Assembly: GCA_010015805.1 (NCBI GenBank)
Contig: ML978124.1
Location: 1,488,001-1,552,000 of the forward strand
Origin: Rhizodiscina lignyota
Lineage: Eukaryota > Ascomycota > Dothideomycetes > Aulographales > Rhizodiscinaceae
Direction of reading: 5' to 3'
DNA: 64,000 nt
In this document: positions 34,301 through 45,982 of the stretch, one piece after another
How the letters are laid out: each line of letters begins with the position of its first letter
Numbering within the stretch: position 1 is the stretch's first letter
Position numbers and translations under genes: made by a program
The notes under the pieces: generated by a model
Told to the model about the DNA's origin: nothing
The model's input: only the letters and a program-made list of their open reading frames with translations
Databases searched by the model: none

Positions 34301-34843
34301 CCGGATGACATGGAACGCGAGGGATTCCTCGAGCTCAATGACGATGAGATGGCCGGCTACAAGAATGCGTTTGGTTTCACCATCCAAGAGAGAAGGGATG
34401 CTGAGGAAGGTCCGACACAGCTGCAAACCGCCCGTGAGTGGGGTTACCTCGACGACCCGGAGGTCGTGGATCAACTGATCGGATGGCTCGACGAGCGCGG
34501 CAAACGCGAGAAGGACCTGCGGAAGGAGATGCAGATTTGGAAGGACACGATCATGACCTACATGTCGAGACTGCGCGAGCATCTGGACGAAGTGGAAACG
34601 AAGAAGGCGGAAGGCGAAGAGCAGGCGACGCGCGTGAGCACGAGGACGAAGACTTATGTCGATGTCGATGCGAGCAAGTGGCAGTGCCTTGCGTGGCGGA
34701 ATGAGAAGGCGCTGGCAGAGTTGGGCCATCTGCACAGCGAGCAGCCTCGACCGAGGAAGAAGAAAGGAGTGGCGGAGAAGAAGGATGCCAAGGTTCCGCT
34801 TGGAAAGGGCGGCAAGCCGCTCACGAGGCAAGGCGTACGATGA
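31358..34843 (+). CDS. ITC1: ISWI chromatin-remodeling subunit Itc1 (WAC, DDT, WHIM)
   Basis: A 1016-residue ortholog of Itc1/ACF1, the non-catalytic partner of the Isw2 ATPase that positions nucleosomes and represses transcription. Nine exons: 31358-31360 (the ATG alone), 31417-31482, 31538-31596, 31651-31669, 31737-31834, 31876-31964, 32025-32041, 32095-33710 and 33760-34843, exactly in frame. The WAC domain (about 20-130) reads VWGIDETGEVFTDYESYL, RKFTCDITGHSGL and HFKEDFFPGE. DDT is at about 409-470 (LLLEIWNTLNVHE, FTFDDLLEAM). WHIM1 is at about 557-655 (WQTIMVGILHQLS). A charged coiled coil precedes WHIM2 near 790 (LLGKDRFSNRYWWFEK). The fourth intron has a GC donor. The last acceptor could be 33759 or 33762, changing one Ser. 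Confidence 0.93.
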
Positions 34844-35389
34844 TTTTGTTTTCCCCGAGGGCCAGGATGGGAACACCGTGAACATGGCGTCGAGTGTTTA
34901 ACAATACCCCCTGTGTTTGGGCAACTGCTGTCAATGGGAGGGTCGGCATGGCTTTAGGTGTTGCTCGTGGACATCATGGGCAAATCAGGGCCAACGGTAA
35001 CGACAATTGTGGTGCATTGACTGGTGTTTGATTTCGGGTTTTAGAGGGTTAATTGTCTGTTCGAGCTATAGAAAACAATTCAACCTGCATCCCCTCTTGA
35101 ACAGTTTGAGTACCCCGATGCTAGAATGAACACTAAATATATGATTGTGGTTCGAGAATGTCCGTTCCATTTGGATCACTTGCACTCTTGACGGCGAGAC
35201 CAACTCAACCCTTGCGATGAGTCAAAGCTTCAAAGCCCAAAGAGAGCCGAAGAAATCCGAAACATTTAAGCCAACCCGGAAGAACCCCGTGGTATCTTTC
35301 AAAAAGCAGAGAACGCCGACTCATGCAAGTCCATCTTGTCGTGACAGCCCAACCTCTTAATGCAAAAAGAAAGAGTCCCAATCAGTGCA
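34844..35389. other. Convergent spacer ITC1/SGF73
   Basis: Two 3' flanks in 546 bp; I see no gene or repeat. Confidence 0.5.
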
Positions 35390-36919
35390 TTAGGTAACAC
35401 TCGCCACAGACTGGCCTGAGAGACTTGGCTTCCTCGCTCCTGGAGGTGGTAAGTTTGGTGGCATCTGCCTCGCTCCAGCGGCCGACAAAGCCATGCTCGA
35501 CCTCCGCGAATGGCTCTGACCGTCCAGGCCGCCTCCAGCACCTCCCAGATCAACACCGGCAAACATACTGCCAGTTCTTCCAGATGGTCCAGCGTCAACG
35601 CTTCCGCCAAAGATACCTCGTTGTCCAGTCTCAGCTTGGCTAGGAGACGTTGCAAATAGTCCAGCACCACGAGAGCCGCCGAGTGCGTTATGTAGCATTT
35701 CCTTGAGGCGAACGTATTGGTACTTGGAGCGCGTTGAGATGAAAGCTTTTGTGACAAGAGGTTGTGGGCGGGCGCGGGTAATGGCAGCCATGATAGTATC
35801 TCTCTCTTCGTCTGAATCGACAGGGCCGTGAGTGTCGAAGTCGTCCGCCAATGGAGCATTGGCATCGATGGCAGCTCCTATTCAGTTGTGTTAGATCAAG
35901 CTTACCTATACGAGAACAACAGAAGGGAAGTGCACATGGCACATTCCTGAGAATTACAAAAGGGTGGCCTACTTTGCTGCTTTGCCTGGTTCTTCTTCTG
36001 ATATTGTGCCAACAGCATATCGTACGGAAGGCTACGACCTGGTACAGCTCGTTTTGCTCCCATGCTGTGACTCTTACACGTCAAACTCCTTGCACACTGC
36101 GCTCCGTTCGGCAGTGGCACACCACACTGCTTCTCAACATCCACTGGGCCTTTCGTCTTCGGTGCCTTTGCCTTTGGCTCATCCTTCTTTTTCTTCTTCG
36201 CATTCACAGCCTTGCCAATATCATCATCTGCCTTGCGCTTCTTCGCCTTCTTCGCCGCGCCGTTCACACTCTCGTCGTCGCCAGCTTTCGCGTCGGTCTT
36301 CCGGCCGCCCTTGGGCTTGTCGTCGTCGTCGTCAATTCCCTGAGCTTTCCGCGCTGCCGCATCTTTAGCTTCTTTCGCCTCCTTCTTCTTCTGCAACTTC
36401 TCTTGCTTCTTCTTGAGGCAGTCCTTGATGTGCGCCGGTGCAACATTACGTAGAACAGGCCTCTTGCACATTTTGCATTGCACGATATCAGGCTGGTCTT
36501 CCATAGGCTTGCCGGTGGGGAAAGCTGCTCGTATCTTCTCGTCGACGGTATTCATGACAGGTGAGCTGACTTGGACGGCGGAGCCATCTTTCTGCGCATC
36601 TTTCGACTCCGAACCGCTTTCTGTTGAACCGATCGTATTAGTATGCGCACTGTGTTTTGGTGTTATAGCGGCGAACGCACCAGTAATGATCTCGCTGTCT
36701 TTCCAGTTTCCAGGTTTCGTTTGCTTGGGGCCGGGCTTCTTGATCTTGATCTTGGCTGGCTTCTTGTCCTCTTCGGAGAACAACTTGTCGTACACGGCAT
36801 CGGAGACGATGCCCCTGCCACCGTATCTGCTCGTGGGAGCTGGAGGGTGTTAGCACTATGAATACAGCGTTGATTGCGCGAGACTGCTAACCCTTGCGTT
36901 CGATGTTGTCTTCTGTCAT
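35390..36919 (-). CDS. SGF73: SAGA-associated factor Sgf73/ataxin-7 (SCA7 domain)
   Basis: A 460-residue protein that anchors the deubiquitinase module (Ubp8-Sgf11-Sus1) to the SAGA coactivator. Three exons: 36919-36892 (only nine codons plus one base), 36839-35973 and 35877-35390, in frame. A zinc-finger-like motif with C131, C134, H146 and C150 (CKMCKRPV...HIKDC) corresponds to the N-terminal finger that enters the Ubp8 active-site region in yeast. A long Lys-rich, charged linker follows (about 150-240). The SCA7 domain is at about 240-305 (CGVPLPNGAQCARSLTCKSHS, GRSLPYDMLLAQYQ). The C-terminal 160 residues are Gly/Ser/Pro rich. It is divergent from VMS1. Confidence 0.92.
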
Positions 36920-37189
36920 TGTGTGGCGTTGTTTGCGTGGATGTAGGAATGTATGCGGATGGTGTTTGATAGTGGGTGATGGAGGAGGAAGGCCGTGGCG
37001 GGACATTTACAGCAGGCTGGCGGCCAGGCTCCGGCCCTTGCCGCCCCTTCCATTGGACAAACACTCGCGCGCCTAACGTCACAATGGAACTTCAATAAAT
37101 CCATCACTACCCCGTTGACCAAATATTGTCAACGTCGTTTTTCTGAAACACAAAAATCTGAAACGGATCCTTGATTGCGAGAAGGTATA
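36920..37189. promoter_or_regulatory. Bidirectional promoter SGF73/VMS1
   Basis: Only 270 bp separate the two divergent start codons, so both promoters and both 5' UTRs must lie here. The SGF73 side is GC-rich (about 36990-37080) and the VMS1 side AT-richer (about 37110-37180). No canonical TATA is clear. Confidence 0.6.
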
Positions 37190-39237
37190 ATGGCAGACAA
37201 AGGATCTCAACTACTAGAGCGCCCGTTATATGGTACGTTTGGGAAGGCACACCTCACACTGAGTCAGGGCTAATATTATCATCAGTATTTGACCTTCCGG
37301 AGGAAATCATCTCGACTTTGACTGTGAAACAAAGCAGTAAAGTGCCAGTTCAGAGTGTAGTTGAAGAGACCACTCGACGCAAGGAAAAAGTAACACCAGA
37401 ACCACGGGATGATGGAACTCCGGCGAAAGCCACCTCATGTAATCTATGTGGGCTTTCGTTTGCAAATGTGCAAGAACAGCGAGACCATATTCGATCAGAC
37501 CTCCACGGCTATAATCTCAAGCAAAAGCTGAAAGGTCTGAAGCCAGTCGGTGAAGCGGAGTTCGAGCGCCTGATCGGAGAGTTGGACGAGAGCATTTCTG
37601 GCTCGGAATCTTCGGACTCGGAGAGTGATGCTGATGATGGGCAAGCGACTTCTGGAAAGTCTAACTTGAGTGCCTTGCTGGAGAAGCAGGCAAGACTCTC
37701 CCCTGGTCCGGATGTCGAGATTTCTGGCACCAAGCGCAAGCGCGGAGCTGGAAAACCGCCTCTACTATGGTTCACGACTCCTGTTCTACCAGAGAACACT
37801 TCCTTAGGAGTATATAGAGCCATTTTCTCTGATTCGGTGCAAGCAAAAGAGCCGGACCTTGTTGAAGCCCTGCTCAGGAAACAGCTTGTACCATCAAAGG
37901 CTCCGAACTCGGCCTCAAAGCAAAATGATACCGGGGGTGTACCACTACCTGGAGCACAAATTGGTCCGCACTATTTTCTTTGCATGATCGGTGGTGGCCA
38001 CTTTGCCGCCATGGTCATTGCATTGACTCCGAAGATTGGCAAGAAGCACACAGGCGTTGCTGAGCGCCAAGCTACTGTCATCGCCCACAAAACTTTTCAT
38101 CGCTACACTACCAGGCGGAAACAAGGAGGTGCACAATCTGCGAATGACAATGCCAAGGGGAATGCTCACTCAGCTGGCTCTTCTCTACGTCGATACAATG
38201 AAGCTGCTCTGACCCAGGAAGTGCGGGAACTGCTGTCTCAATGGAAACCAATGATAGATTCTGCCGAGCTGCTTTTCGTTCGTGCGACTGGAAGCACGAA
38301 CCGCAATACGCTCTTTGGGCCATACGAGGGTCAAGTGCTGCGCCACAACGATCCTCGAAATAGAGGATTTCCATTTAGCACACGTCGCGCCACGCAGGCG
38401 GAACTCATGCGATGCTTCGTGGAGCTCACGCGCGTCAAAGTCAGCCAGATCGACGAAGCTGCACTAGCGGCAGCCGCAGCAGAAGCTGCTCAGAAGGAAG
38501 AGCTGTCTCGATCTTCTACTCCGAAGAAGGCCGTTGATACTTCCCCCGCGAAATCGAAAGAAGACGAAGTCGCCGCGCTGCACACAAACCAGTTGGTCGC
38601 ACTTGTCCGTAGGTCTAAAGCTCCTGCAGTGCTTTCATATTTGTCTAGTAACGATTTGCCTGCATCATTCAACTTCTTCCCGGCAAGTTCACAGCAAAAC
38701 TACCATGCACCAACACCATTGCATCTCGCGGCAAGCATAAACAGCGCTGTCGTGGTCTCTGCTCTCCTTACAAAGGCACAAGCGGACCCAACTATACTCA
38801 ACGGCGAAGGGAAAACTCCATTCGAATTAGCAGGTGACAGAGCAACAAGAGACGCATTCCGCGTGGCACGTCGAGAGCTTGGTGAATCCAAGTGGGATTG
38901 GTCTGCTGCACAAGTTCCGACAGCGCTATCCAAGTCCGACGCTGACAAGCGTGCTGAGCGTGAACGTCAAGAAGAAGCTGCGGAAAGTGCCAAAGAAAAG
39001 GCTCGACGAAAGGCTGAGACGGAGAGACTTCGAGCTGAGACTGAGAAAGCAGAGCAAGAGCGGATAGAGAAGCGGATAGGCAAAGGAAGAGTCGTGAGTG
39101 CTGTTCCTGAGAAGACAGGGGCAGAGAAAAGAGAAGAAGAGGCGAGAGGGATGACACCTGAGATGAGGCAAAGATTGGAGCGGGAACGAAGGGCAAGAGC
39201 TGCGGAGGAGAGAATTCGAAGGATGCAACAAGGTTGA
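37190..39237 (+). CDS. VMS1: Vms1/ANKZF1 peptidyl-tRNA-releasing factor
   Basis: A 664-residue protein of the ribosome-associated quality-control pathway. Vms1 frees nascent chains stalled on 60S subunits by cutting the peptidyl-tRNA, and works with Cdc48 at mitochondria. Two exons, 37190-37232 and 37286-39237. A C2H2 finger is at about 66-88 (CNLCGLSF...HIRSDLH). The VLRF1 release-factor-like domain (about 160-350) includes FLCMIGGGHFAAM, and its catalytic loop RRKQGGAQSANDN carries the family's key Gln, followed by GSSLRRYNE. One or two ankyrin repeats (about 490-560, TPLHLAASINSA) and a charged helix ending in a VCP-interacting-motif-like RLERERRARAAEERIRRMQ complete it. All expected parts are intact. 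Confidence 0.94.
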
Positions 39238-39338
39238 TCAGATTCAGGGGTTGAAGTGGTCTTAATATTGACGAAGAACTTCACAAAAGGGCCAGCGAGG
39301 CTGAAAATAAAAGCAGCCTTCCCCTCTCGACACTCCAA

Positions 39339-40440
39339 TCATGCTTTCATCGCCTCTGCAGCTTCGAAGAGCGACTTGCAGTCTGTCGAGAACCCCCAAG
39401 TCTTGCCCGCATTGAATTCTATGCACTCCTGCGAGAAATTGGGGCTAGTTGTCCCTGCTCCATCATTGAGCAGGACGATATCGTAGCCTTTGCTAAAGGC
39501 GTCGGTCAAGGTTCCCGCGACACATTGATCCTACTGCATGTGAGCGAGCCAGGCTGATTCGAAGATTATGGATCACTTACGGTATTCACACCAGTGAAAA
39601 ACAAGGTCCTGATGCCTTGCTTCTCAATGAATTCATCGCACATTTGTGAGGCTCCCCACATTCCGGACTTTGTTCTTCTCAGTCTTGTACTTTCGCGTCA
39701 AACTTCAAGGGTCTTAGACTCACCATTCTGTTCTTATGGATCCAAACATCTGGAACCTTTGCCTTCAGCCCTTCCTCATACGCCTTGTCAAGCGGCGGAT
39801 ACAAAGCAGCGTTCCAAGTATCTCTCATCAGCAACCTTCCTGCATCAATCTTTTCACCGCTGGGCAGTGTCACGGAGCCACATTGGCATCCAAGCCCCTT
39901 GTATATCCTTCCGTCCTTCCCATTCTCCAGCATTACATTCCCTCCTTGATGCTTTGGGTCTCCATGCTTATCGACACCGATACTCGTCTCTGATTCCGCG
40001 TACGGGTCGGCTGCACCATTCGTTATTGACTCCCCATCCGCGACGACGTTCGCTTGAAAGCCGAAAGCACGCTTCACAGCCGGTGGCATATCGCGCACCT
40101 CCTCGTCCGTGAGGCCCCAGTTCAGCCATATGATTTGCATGCCAGCTTTCCGAGCGGCCGGGATTGCATACTTCATCAGCGCATCACATGCCGCGTGACC
40201 AGCACCTTTGCCTCGACCAAGGGCTTCGGAGAGAAAGAAGTTCTGCATGTCGATGATGACCAGTGCGCTTCGCGCTGGGGAGACTGTTATGGGCGCTGTA
40301 GTGGTCTGGATCTTCAGCTTCGGTCCTGGAGCTGTCTCGGATGGGGTGGGTGGATGGGTGAGATCAAAGCCATCACGAGAGGAGTGCAACCAGAAGTTGG
40401 ATGCGTTCCCAATGATCGCTCTTCGATGAGGCTCCGCCAT
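39339..40440 (-). CDS. Isochorismatase-family cysteine hydrolase
   Basis: A 331-residue hydrolase from exons 40440-39724, 39667-39581 and 39530-39339, all in frame. The expected triad is complete: Asp64 (VIIDMQNFF), Lys236 (WIHKNRM) and Cys271 (VNTDQCVAGT). Enzymes of this fold cleave isochorismate, nicotinamide, N-carbamoyl compounds or ureides, and the exact substrate cannot be read. It is longer than bacterial members because of an N-terminal 50-residue lead and an insertion (GAADPYAES...GKDGRIYKGLG) seen in many fungal homologs. The stop is 102 bp from the VMS1 stop, so the two transcripts probably overlap tail to tail. The last exon is missed if the frame is read without splicing. Confidence 0.91.
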
Positions 40441-42069
40441 GTTTGTCCTCGAGTATTCGGGATTTGATCACGCCCCAGTAGAAACAAATCCACCCAGTTT
40501 GTCCTCGAATTGCTCAATTGATGCCCTCGTGATATGCCAACTTACAGATATTGGATACAGACAGGATATATCAGCAGTTCTGAAGCGAAGTTCTACGATT
40601 TGAGATAGATTGGGGACTCCCTGCATCCGACTACCTAAGTTGGCATAGCCGACGGCGAATGGCCTTCCTTATCAGTCGAACCTCGAGCTGTTCGTCGCTA
40701 ACAGCAGCGTATCGGCAGGCCGAAATATGAATCGCTAGGCCTTGAGCTCCGAAGTTTAAGGCCGCCCTCGCTCGCGGAGGGTTCATTCAACAATTACGAG
40801 TGGGATCTACTCAACCTCGAATTTTTTGGTAGCTTTGCAATGCAATCACCTTCGCAAATCAGCGCACTATGCGGAAACCTATTTCTACATATTCTGATAT
40901 TCGCGCCGAAGTATCACTATCAGACGACCGCGCGTTCTATTAGACACGTCCAGAGTCCTCTCCTCTGCTTGGTTTGCGAGGTCGTGATCCTCCTCGCTGC
41001 GCGTTGCATCGTTATGAATCTCGACGGAGTGCTGCTGGACGTTCGCGATGCGGGGCATCAACGCGTCCTCGGCGATTTGCCCGAACCAGCAAAATCCAAA
41101 CATGTCTCGCCAGCGTACGAACCAGACGTGTTGCTGCCCACACAGAAGGATCATCGACCGTAAATATGCTAGAAATGAAAGTGAGGGCAGCTGTGGACAT
41201 GCAAAGACTGTTAAAGTGAAAATTCTGGTTGCTGCGTGGGCAAGATGCCTTTCAGACGACAGTGCGTTCGCGTTGCAGACGCGTGTGTCCAGAACTGCCC
41301 AATCATGGGCCGGAATTGTCCCAAAATGCTCATATTCTTGGTCCCTGCTCGAAGATTGCGAAGTGCGAGCTCTCTGTACGCGTCCATGAACAACTTTGTC
41401 CCAGAAAGTTACCTGTTGAATGAAGTCCAGAGAGCCTCACTAGAATGCTCGGTTTGTGGGTTAACTCCCTTGTGATTTCACAACAACCTCTAATCTATCA
41501 CCTAATATGAGCTCTCCAGTGCGTGAGGGTGAGCGTGGCTGGTTCAAAATATACCAGAACTCGCGTACGCCGGCTGGGTAACCAGGGGCTTTCCAAAAAG
41601 GATATCAGAGCCCAAGCGACCTTCTAAAGCAGCACGACGTCAAGACCTCACAATCCACCGCATCGTGACCTGTCACCTACTTTGAAGTGCAAGTGCTGCG
41701 ATCACCGCCCTTGAACGTTATAGCTTGCGTTACAGCTTGATGGATTTTGTCACCCTCGATGCATTAGCGTCTGCCGTAGCGGCAGCGGCGCACCGCAACG
41801 ACAATGGGGACCCTACCCCCGTGCATCGTTTCTCGAGCAATTGGAAAGCGCTCGAGCATGCCATCAAGCAAATCGTAACATCTCAGTTGAACGTTTTAAA
41901 AGGTCTTTAATTTGGACGAGTATAGATCCTAAGACCTCCAAAGTATCCAAGGGGTATCATCAATGCCTGTGCTTGCCATAACCAACAAACTCCAAGCTGC
42001 CCTTCCTCATAATGGACATTCAACGTCCACGAAACGGGAAGTCTTCATCGCATTTCTGGAGCTCTTGCT
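40441..42069. other. Intergenic region
   Basis: 1.6 kb upstream of the isochorismatase gene and downstream of the membrane orphan. Overlapping short frames at 40840-41475 on both strands lack protein character. A 56-codon plus-strand ATG frame (41740-41910) encodes an Ala-rich start and a polar end; I do not recognise it. The sequence CCCTCGCTCGCGGAGGG near 40768 is a short hairpin. Confidence 0.4.
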
Positions 42070-43677
42070 TCACTTAAGAAGCTTCCCTTCCACCAATCGA
42101 CTGTTGTCCATGTTACCGGATGCGGATGGAAGCAACGCACTCCTCAGTTTCCTGTCCTCAACTCCTCTCTGCTCATTCCTCAAGCCTTCCAGTCTCTCAA
42201 CGCCCAGCTTCACATGCTCCAGATGCTGGGTCAGAGGCACCATGATGCCGACTGTCTCTGCGACAGCCACTCGTTCCCTCAGATCCTCCAGCGCCGCTTG
42301 GATCGCCAGCAACTTCAACAATGCCGCGTTGACGTGTGCCCAAGCCGTCTTCCTGTATACGTTGACGTCGTTCAGCAAAGCAAGCTGATCTTCGAGCTTC
42401 TTCACAGTTGATCGGTTCCCGCCGAGTTTCGTCCATAGATATTGGAAGAGCTCGTCCTTGTTCCTGGAGACGGAGAGGCCATCACGGGTGACGAGATCAG
42501 CGATGATATCAATACGTCCATCCAGATTGGTGAGAATCGCTAGGAGTGCTTGGGCAGAGTTGATGAGATAACCGATTTGGTCCTCCACTTGCATGCTATG
42601 AGTGAGATACTGATTGAGTAGAATCTCATCCAGAGGCTTAGCATGATATCCAACGGCACCAGGCAGCGTCTTGTACAAGAACCGCGATATAGCACCCTGG
42701 CTCCCTTCCCGCTCAGCGACTCCGTCGATCACTTGAAGGGTCCAGCGATTCGTGCTTAGGATGCGGTCCACGGCAGTACCTATCTGCGCATTGAACTTGG
42801 TGAGATCCCAGCTGGCTTGTTTCGCGGTTTCGATGAAGCCTTCAAACTCGAAGACGAGCTCATTTCGAGACGGGAGATCGGAGTAGCGGACAATGTGCTT
42901 CAGATCGCGGATCGATGATTCACTGCGCTTCATATCCAATGGCAGTGAGGCATATTCGGCAGTATTGGCCAGTACTTCGTCAACTTGAGTTTGGACTGCC
43001 ATGAGCCGATCAAACTCTGGTGCACCCGCATGCTTTTGCACCGAGCACAAGGGGAGTAGTGATAGCACCGGCGTGCTGCATATGACGTTCTTCGGCGTCC
43101 ATCCGGAGATCAAACTATGAGCCACGCTGGTTAATGAGCTTCGCCCGAACGAAACGACCAGGCCTACGATCAGTGCTGCAATTGCAAGACTGAGCAGTGG
43201 CTGTAACCATAACATGCTGTGGCCGAACGTTGAGGCGCAATAGCCCATGACAGCATTAAAGTACTTCCATACACCTTCATGGCTCTCCTTTTGTGCCTTC
43301 CTCTTCTTTGGTGTTGTTTTCTTCGCAGATGTTCTTTGTGGCTGCTTCGGCGATCTCTTCGGCGTAGTCTGCTGAAGGCCGCTGTTGCTTGCTTCTATCG
43401 AGGGCATTATGAAATCCGGCTCCGCAGTAGAGCTGCGTGTGACTCTTGGGCGAGGCGAATTCGAGTATCGGGAAGAGGAGAGGGGTGTTGGGGGAGAGGA
43501 GCCTTGAGGTCGCGCACGCAAACGCGGAGTTGAGTTGCGCACTGGAGGTGGCGCTTTGTCGCTTTCAGACATGGAGTCAGAGTAATTACTGATGTCTGAA
43601 AGAGCGTCGTCATCTGAGTCGACATGCGCCCACGACCCGGTGAGTTCGGGCTTTTGCCGACTTGTTCTTCGTGGCAT
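42070..43677 (-). CDS. Single-pass membrane orphan, nuclear-envelope-like
   Basis: A single-exon protein of 535 residues from the ATG at 43677; the frame is open to 43842, but that part is not protein-like. Residues 1-130 are disordered, Ser/Pro/Arg rich, with acidic Ser-Asp motifs (DSDDDALSDISNYSDSMSES). They end in a strong basic cluster (about 106-130, TPKRSPK, KKTTPKKRK) that could be a bipartite NLS. One hydrophobic segment follows at about 155-177. The C-terminal 350 residues are largely helical and coiled-coil-like (VQTQVDEVLANT, DLRERVAVAET) with no enzyme motif. A basic N-terminal domain, one membrane span and a helical lumenal part is the layout of inner-nuclear-membrane proteins; that placement is inference. 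I do not recognise the family. Confidence 0.75.
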   Translation of the reverse strand: MPRRTSRQKPELTGSWAHVDSDDDALSDISNYSDSMSESDKAPPPVRNSTPRLRARPQGSSPPTPLSSSRYSNSPRPRVTRSSTAEPDFIMPSIEASNSGLQQTTPKRSPKQPQRTSAKKTTPKKRKAQKESHEGVWKYFNAVMGYCASTFGHSMLWLQPLLSLAIAALIVGLVVSFGRSSLTSVAHSLISGWTPKNVICSTPVLSLLPLCSVQKHAGAPEFDRLMAVQTQVDEVLANTAEYASLPLDMKRSESSIRDLKHIVRYSDLPSRNELVFEFEGFIETAKQASWDLTKFNAQIGTAVDRILSTNRWTLQVIDGVAEREGSQGAISRFLYKTLPGAVGYHAKPLDEILLNQYLTHSMQVEDQIGYLINSAQALLAILTNLDGRIDIIADLVTRDGLSVSRNKDELFQYLWTKLGGNRSTVKKLEDQLALLNDVNVYRKTAWAHVNAALLKLLAIQAALEDLRERVAVAETVGIMVPLTQHLEHVKLGVERLEGLRNEQRGVEDRKLRSALLPSASGNMDNSRLVEGKLLK

Positions 43678-45982
43678 GCTTGAGATGTCTCGGGAGTGAA
43701 GAGGCAAATGTCGCGGAGAGGCGACCGCAAGGCTGCAGAGATAGTAGTTGTGTGGTAGATGTTGCGTTAAGAAGGTGGGCTGAAGATGCAGAAACCCAAA
43801 GAGATAAGGAAAATCTTTATAATAATTCCGGGTGTCTATCACAATGTGTCACAGAGGAGGTTGGGGACACTGGAGCACTTCGCGCCTATAAAGACGTCAC
43901 CCAGACGTGCTCACGTATGATACATACGCTAACGACGCGTGCGCGACGTGGGGAACGCGGAGTGGGGCAGCGCGCTACTTCACCTTTTGCTCCTACACAC
44001 ATTTCGGAAGTCTTGAACGTTCACGTTTTCTCTCCTTTAAGGTGGCTCGCACTCTTTGTAGGCGTGCTGCTATGAACTTCACATTCTTCAAGCGATATCG
44101 TATGTACATTGAGCTACACCTTTCGCTAGATTCCTTAATCGGAGACTTCTCTTCACCAATATGTAGAGTAGAGGTTGTGTTTGACTATTGCTAGAGTCCA
44201 CTTATATTACTTGCGCGGACTTGGGAGTATTTAAAGGTTGAGACTTCCTACCTCTTTTGCGGAATATCGCACGGTGTGCGTACAGTATATCTTTTACTAA
44301 ATGCTCTCTACCAGAGGCCTCCCTTTACCTATGTGTGGTATCTATTGCGCCTAAATTCCACTTATTTCAAGACTTCCGGGAATCAAAGGGCTTATCAATG
44401 GCACCCTTGGAAACTGTCATCATAATAGCTAAGTACGAATGCTGTCTGTGAGCAAATCTCGATACGTAGCCCCGATGCGCCTTTCATTCTCGCGGAGTTT
44501 CCGATCGTCTGTCGGTACGGAGTATTTCTCAACAAACTAAATCCTCGAATGGCAGCAATAGGTATTTGGCCTCGCGTCTGGACATACAGGCCCAGCGCTC
44601 AGACGTTAAGGGAAGCCCAGAGTAGCTCACCATCGTAAGACACACCCACTTCGTCGAATGTCTTATCGATTTGTAGATGGAGGGTACCTTTCAGGGTGCC
44701 CCGTACTCGCCTTCATCTATTCAGGTAATTGCGCGGTGGTCGTATAGAAGCATGGCCGACCTCATTGGACTGTCCCACATGAAACCTCTGGCCTCCTGAC
44801 ACCCGACATACGTTTGTGTCCAAGAGGACCGTACCGTCTAATTTCGCCATCGCAATGGGCGTAGGAAGGTGCCAATTCTTTGGGGCTCATGAATGTGTCC
44901 AGCAGAAGGGCATCTCCGTTCTGTTGCCAATCCTTGAGGTACACCCCAGAACTTTCGAGATCGTACACCTTGGATGATATCATGGGTTGGTCTGTGTACA
45001 CATACCAAAGCTGGACCGTGGAAAGATTTTTGATACTTACAGAGCAGCATTGGCCTTTTCCCACGCCCCACACGTAAGTGGATGAAGTTGTTCACTGACA
45101 GAACCATGAATTCAGATATGATAGACGTTCACGCGGAGACATCGAAATGTTCGGGAGATTTTCATGCGAATCTGCTCGTCTCCATGGGATTCGAAATGCC
45201 GATTGTTTGACATCGTCAGCCGGCAAAATCGCTTACACATGCAGAGAGATCGTAGGACAGCAAACGCGAGATAATGCAAGCAAGGAGAAACAGCTGTTCG
45301 GAGGAGAGCCGCTTCGCTCACGATCGGACCAGTAACTTAGGACAATCCCCTGTCAAGAAGGTCAAACGACGTGCGAAGGTCACGCGTGACTCTCGCAGGA
45401 AAAGCACATTTTAGCCTCTTGCAGGCTTCAATGCAACCCAGCTACAGATGGGAAGCAGGGGAAGGTTTCAAAACGCCTCTCAAATCCCCGTCGACGGATG
45501 CGGTTGACCGAAGACGTGTCAAACTTCGAAACATGTGGCAAGGAAGAATAAAGTGGTGGGTAGGGCAACGACTGGTGATCATATCGTCATTTTGGGAGCA
45601 TTGACATCACAAATTCCCTGGCGCATTGTCGTTCGAACAAGCTCATCATGCTTGTACATGTGGTCGCAGTGTTTCGGCTGTCCTCGTATCTTACCTTGTA
45701 GACATTTGGGATCTGCATGCGCACAGCAAAATGCAAGAAATGCGGGGTGGCGTCCCAGGGTAGCTTATCTTGACCATGAAAATCACTCAGTGCTGCAGGG
45801 TTGTTAATGAAATAGTCGTCGAAATAGGTCTTGATTGTCTATCAAATGATTATACAGTGAAGCGAAATGACCACACCGTAGTCTTGCCCCTGGCTATATC
45901 GTGAAATTGTATGGACATGACAATAATGTCTTGTGAATAATCATCTGCACCTCATTGTTCGGCTCGTCCATCGGCTTGTCGT
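43678..45982. other. Long intergenic region
   Basis: 2.3 kb. Most is non-coding in texture. At 44762-45073 the minus strand has a 103-codon frame with a fairly protein-like middle (VQLWYVYTDQPMISSKVYD) and possible splice sites around it; it may be a gene relic, but I cannot assign a family. The remainder shows no repeat or RNA gene. Confidence 0.4.

Noticed and set aside
40840-41475. Several overlapping 60-110-codon frames on both strands
   Set aside because: Mutually overlapping, with no protein character; non-coding DNA free of stops by chance.
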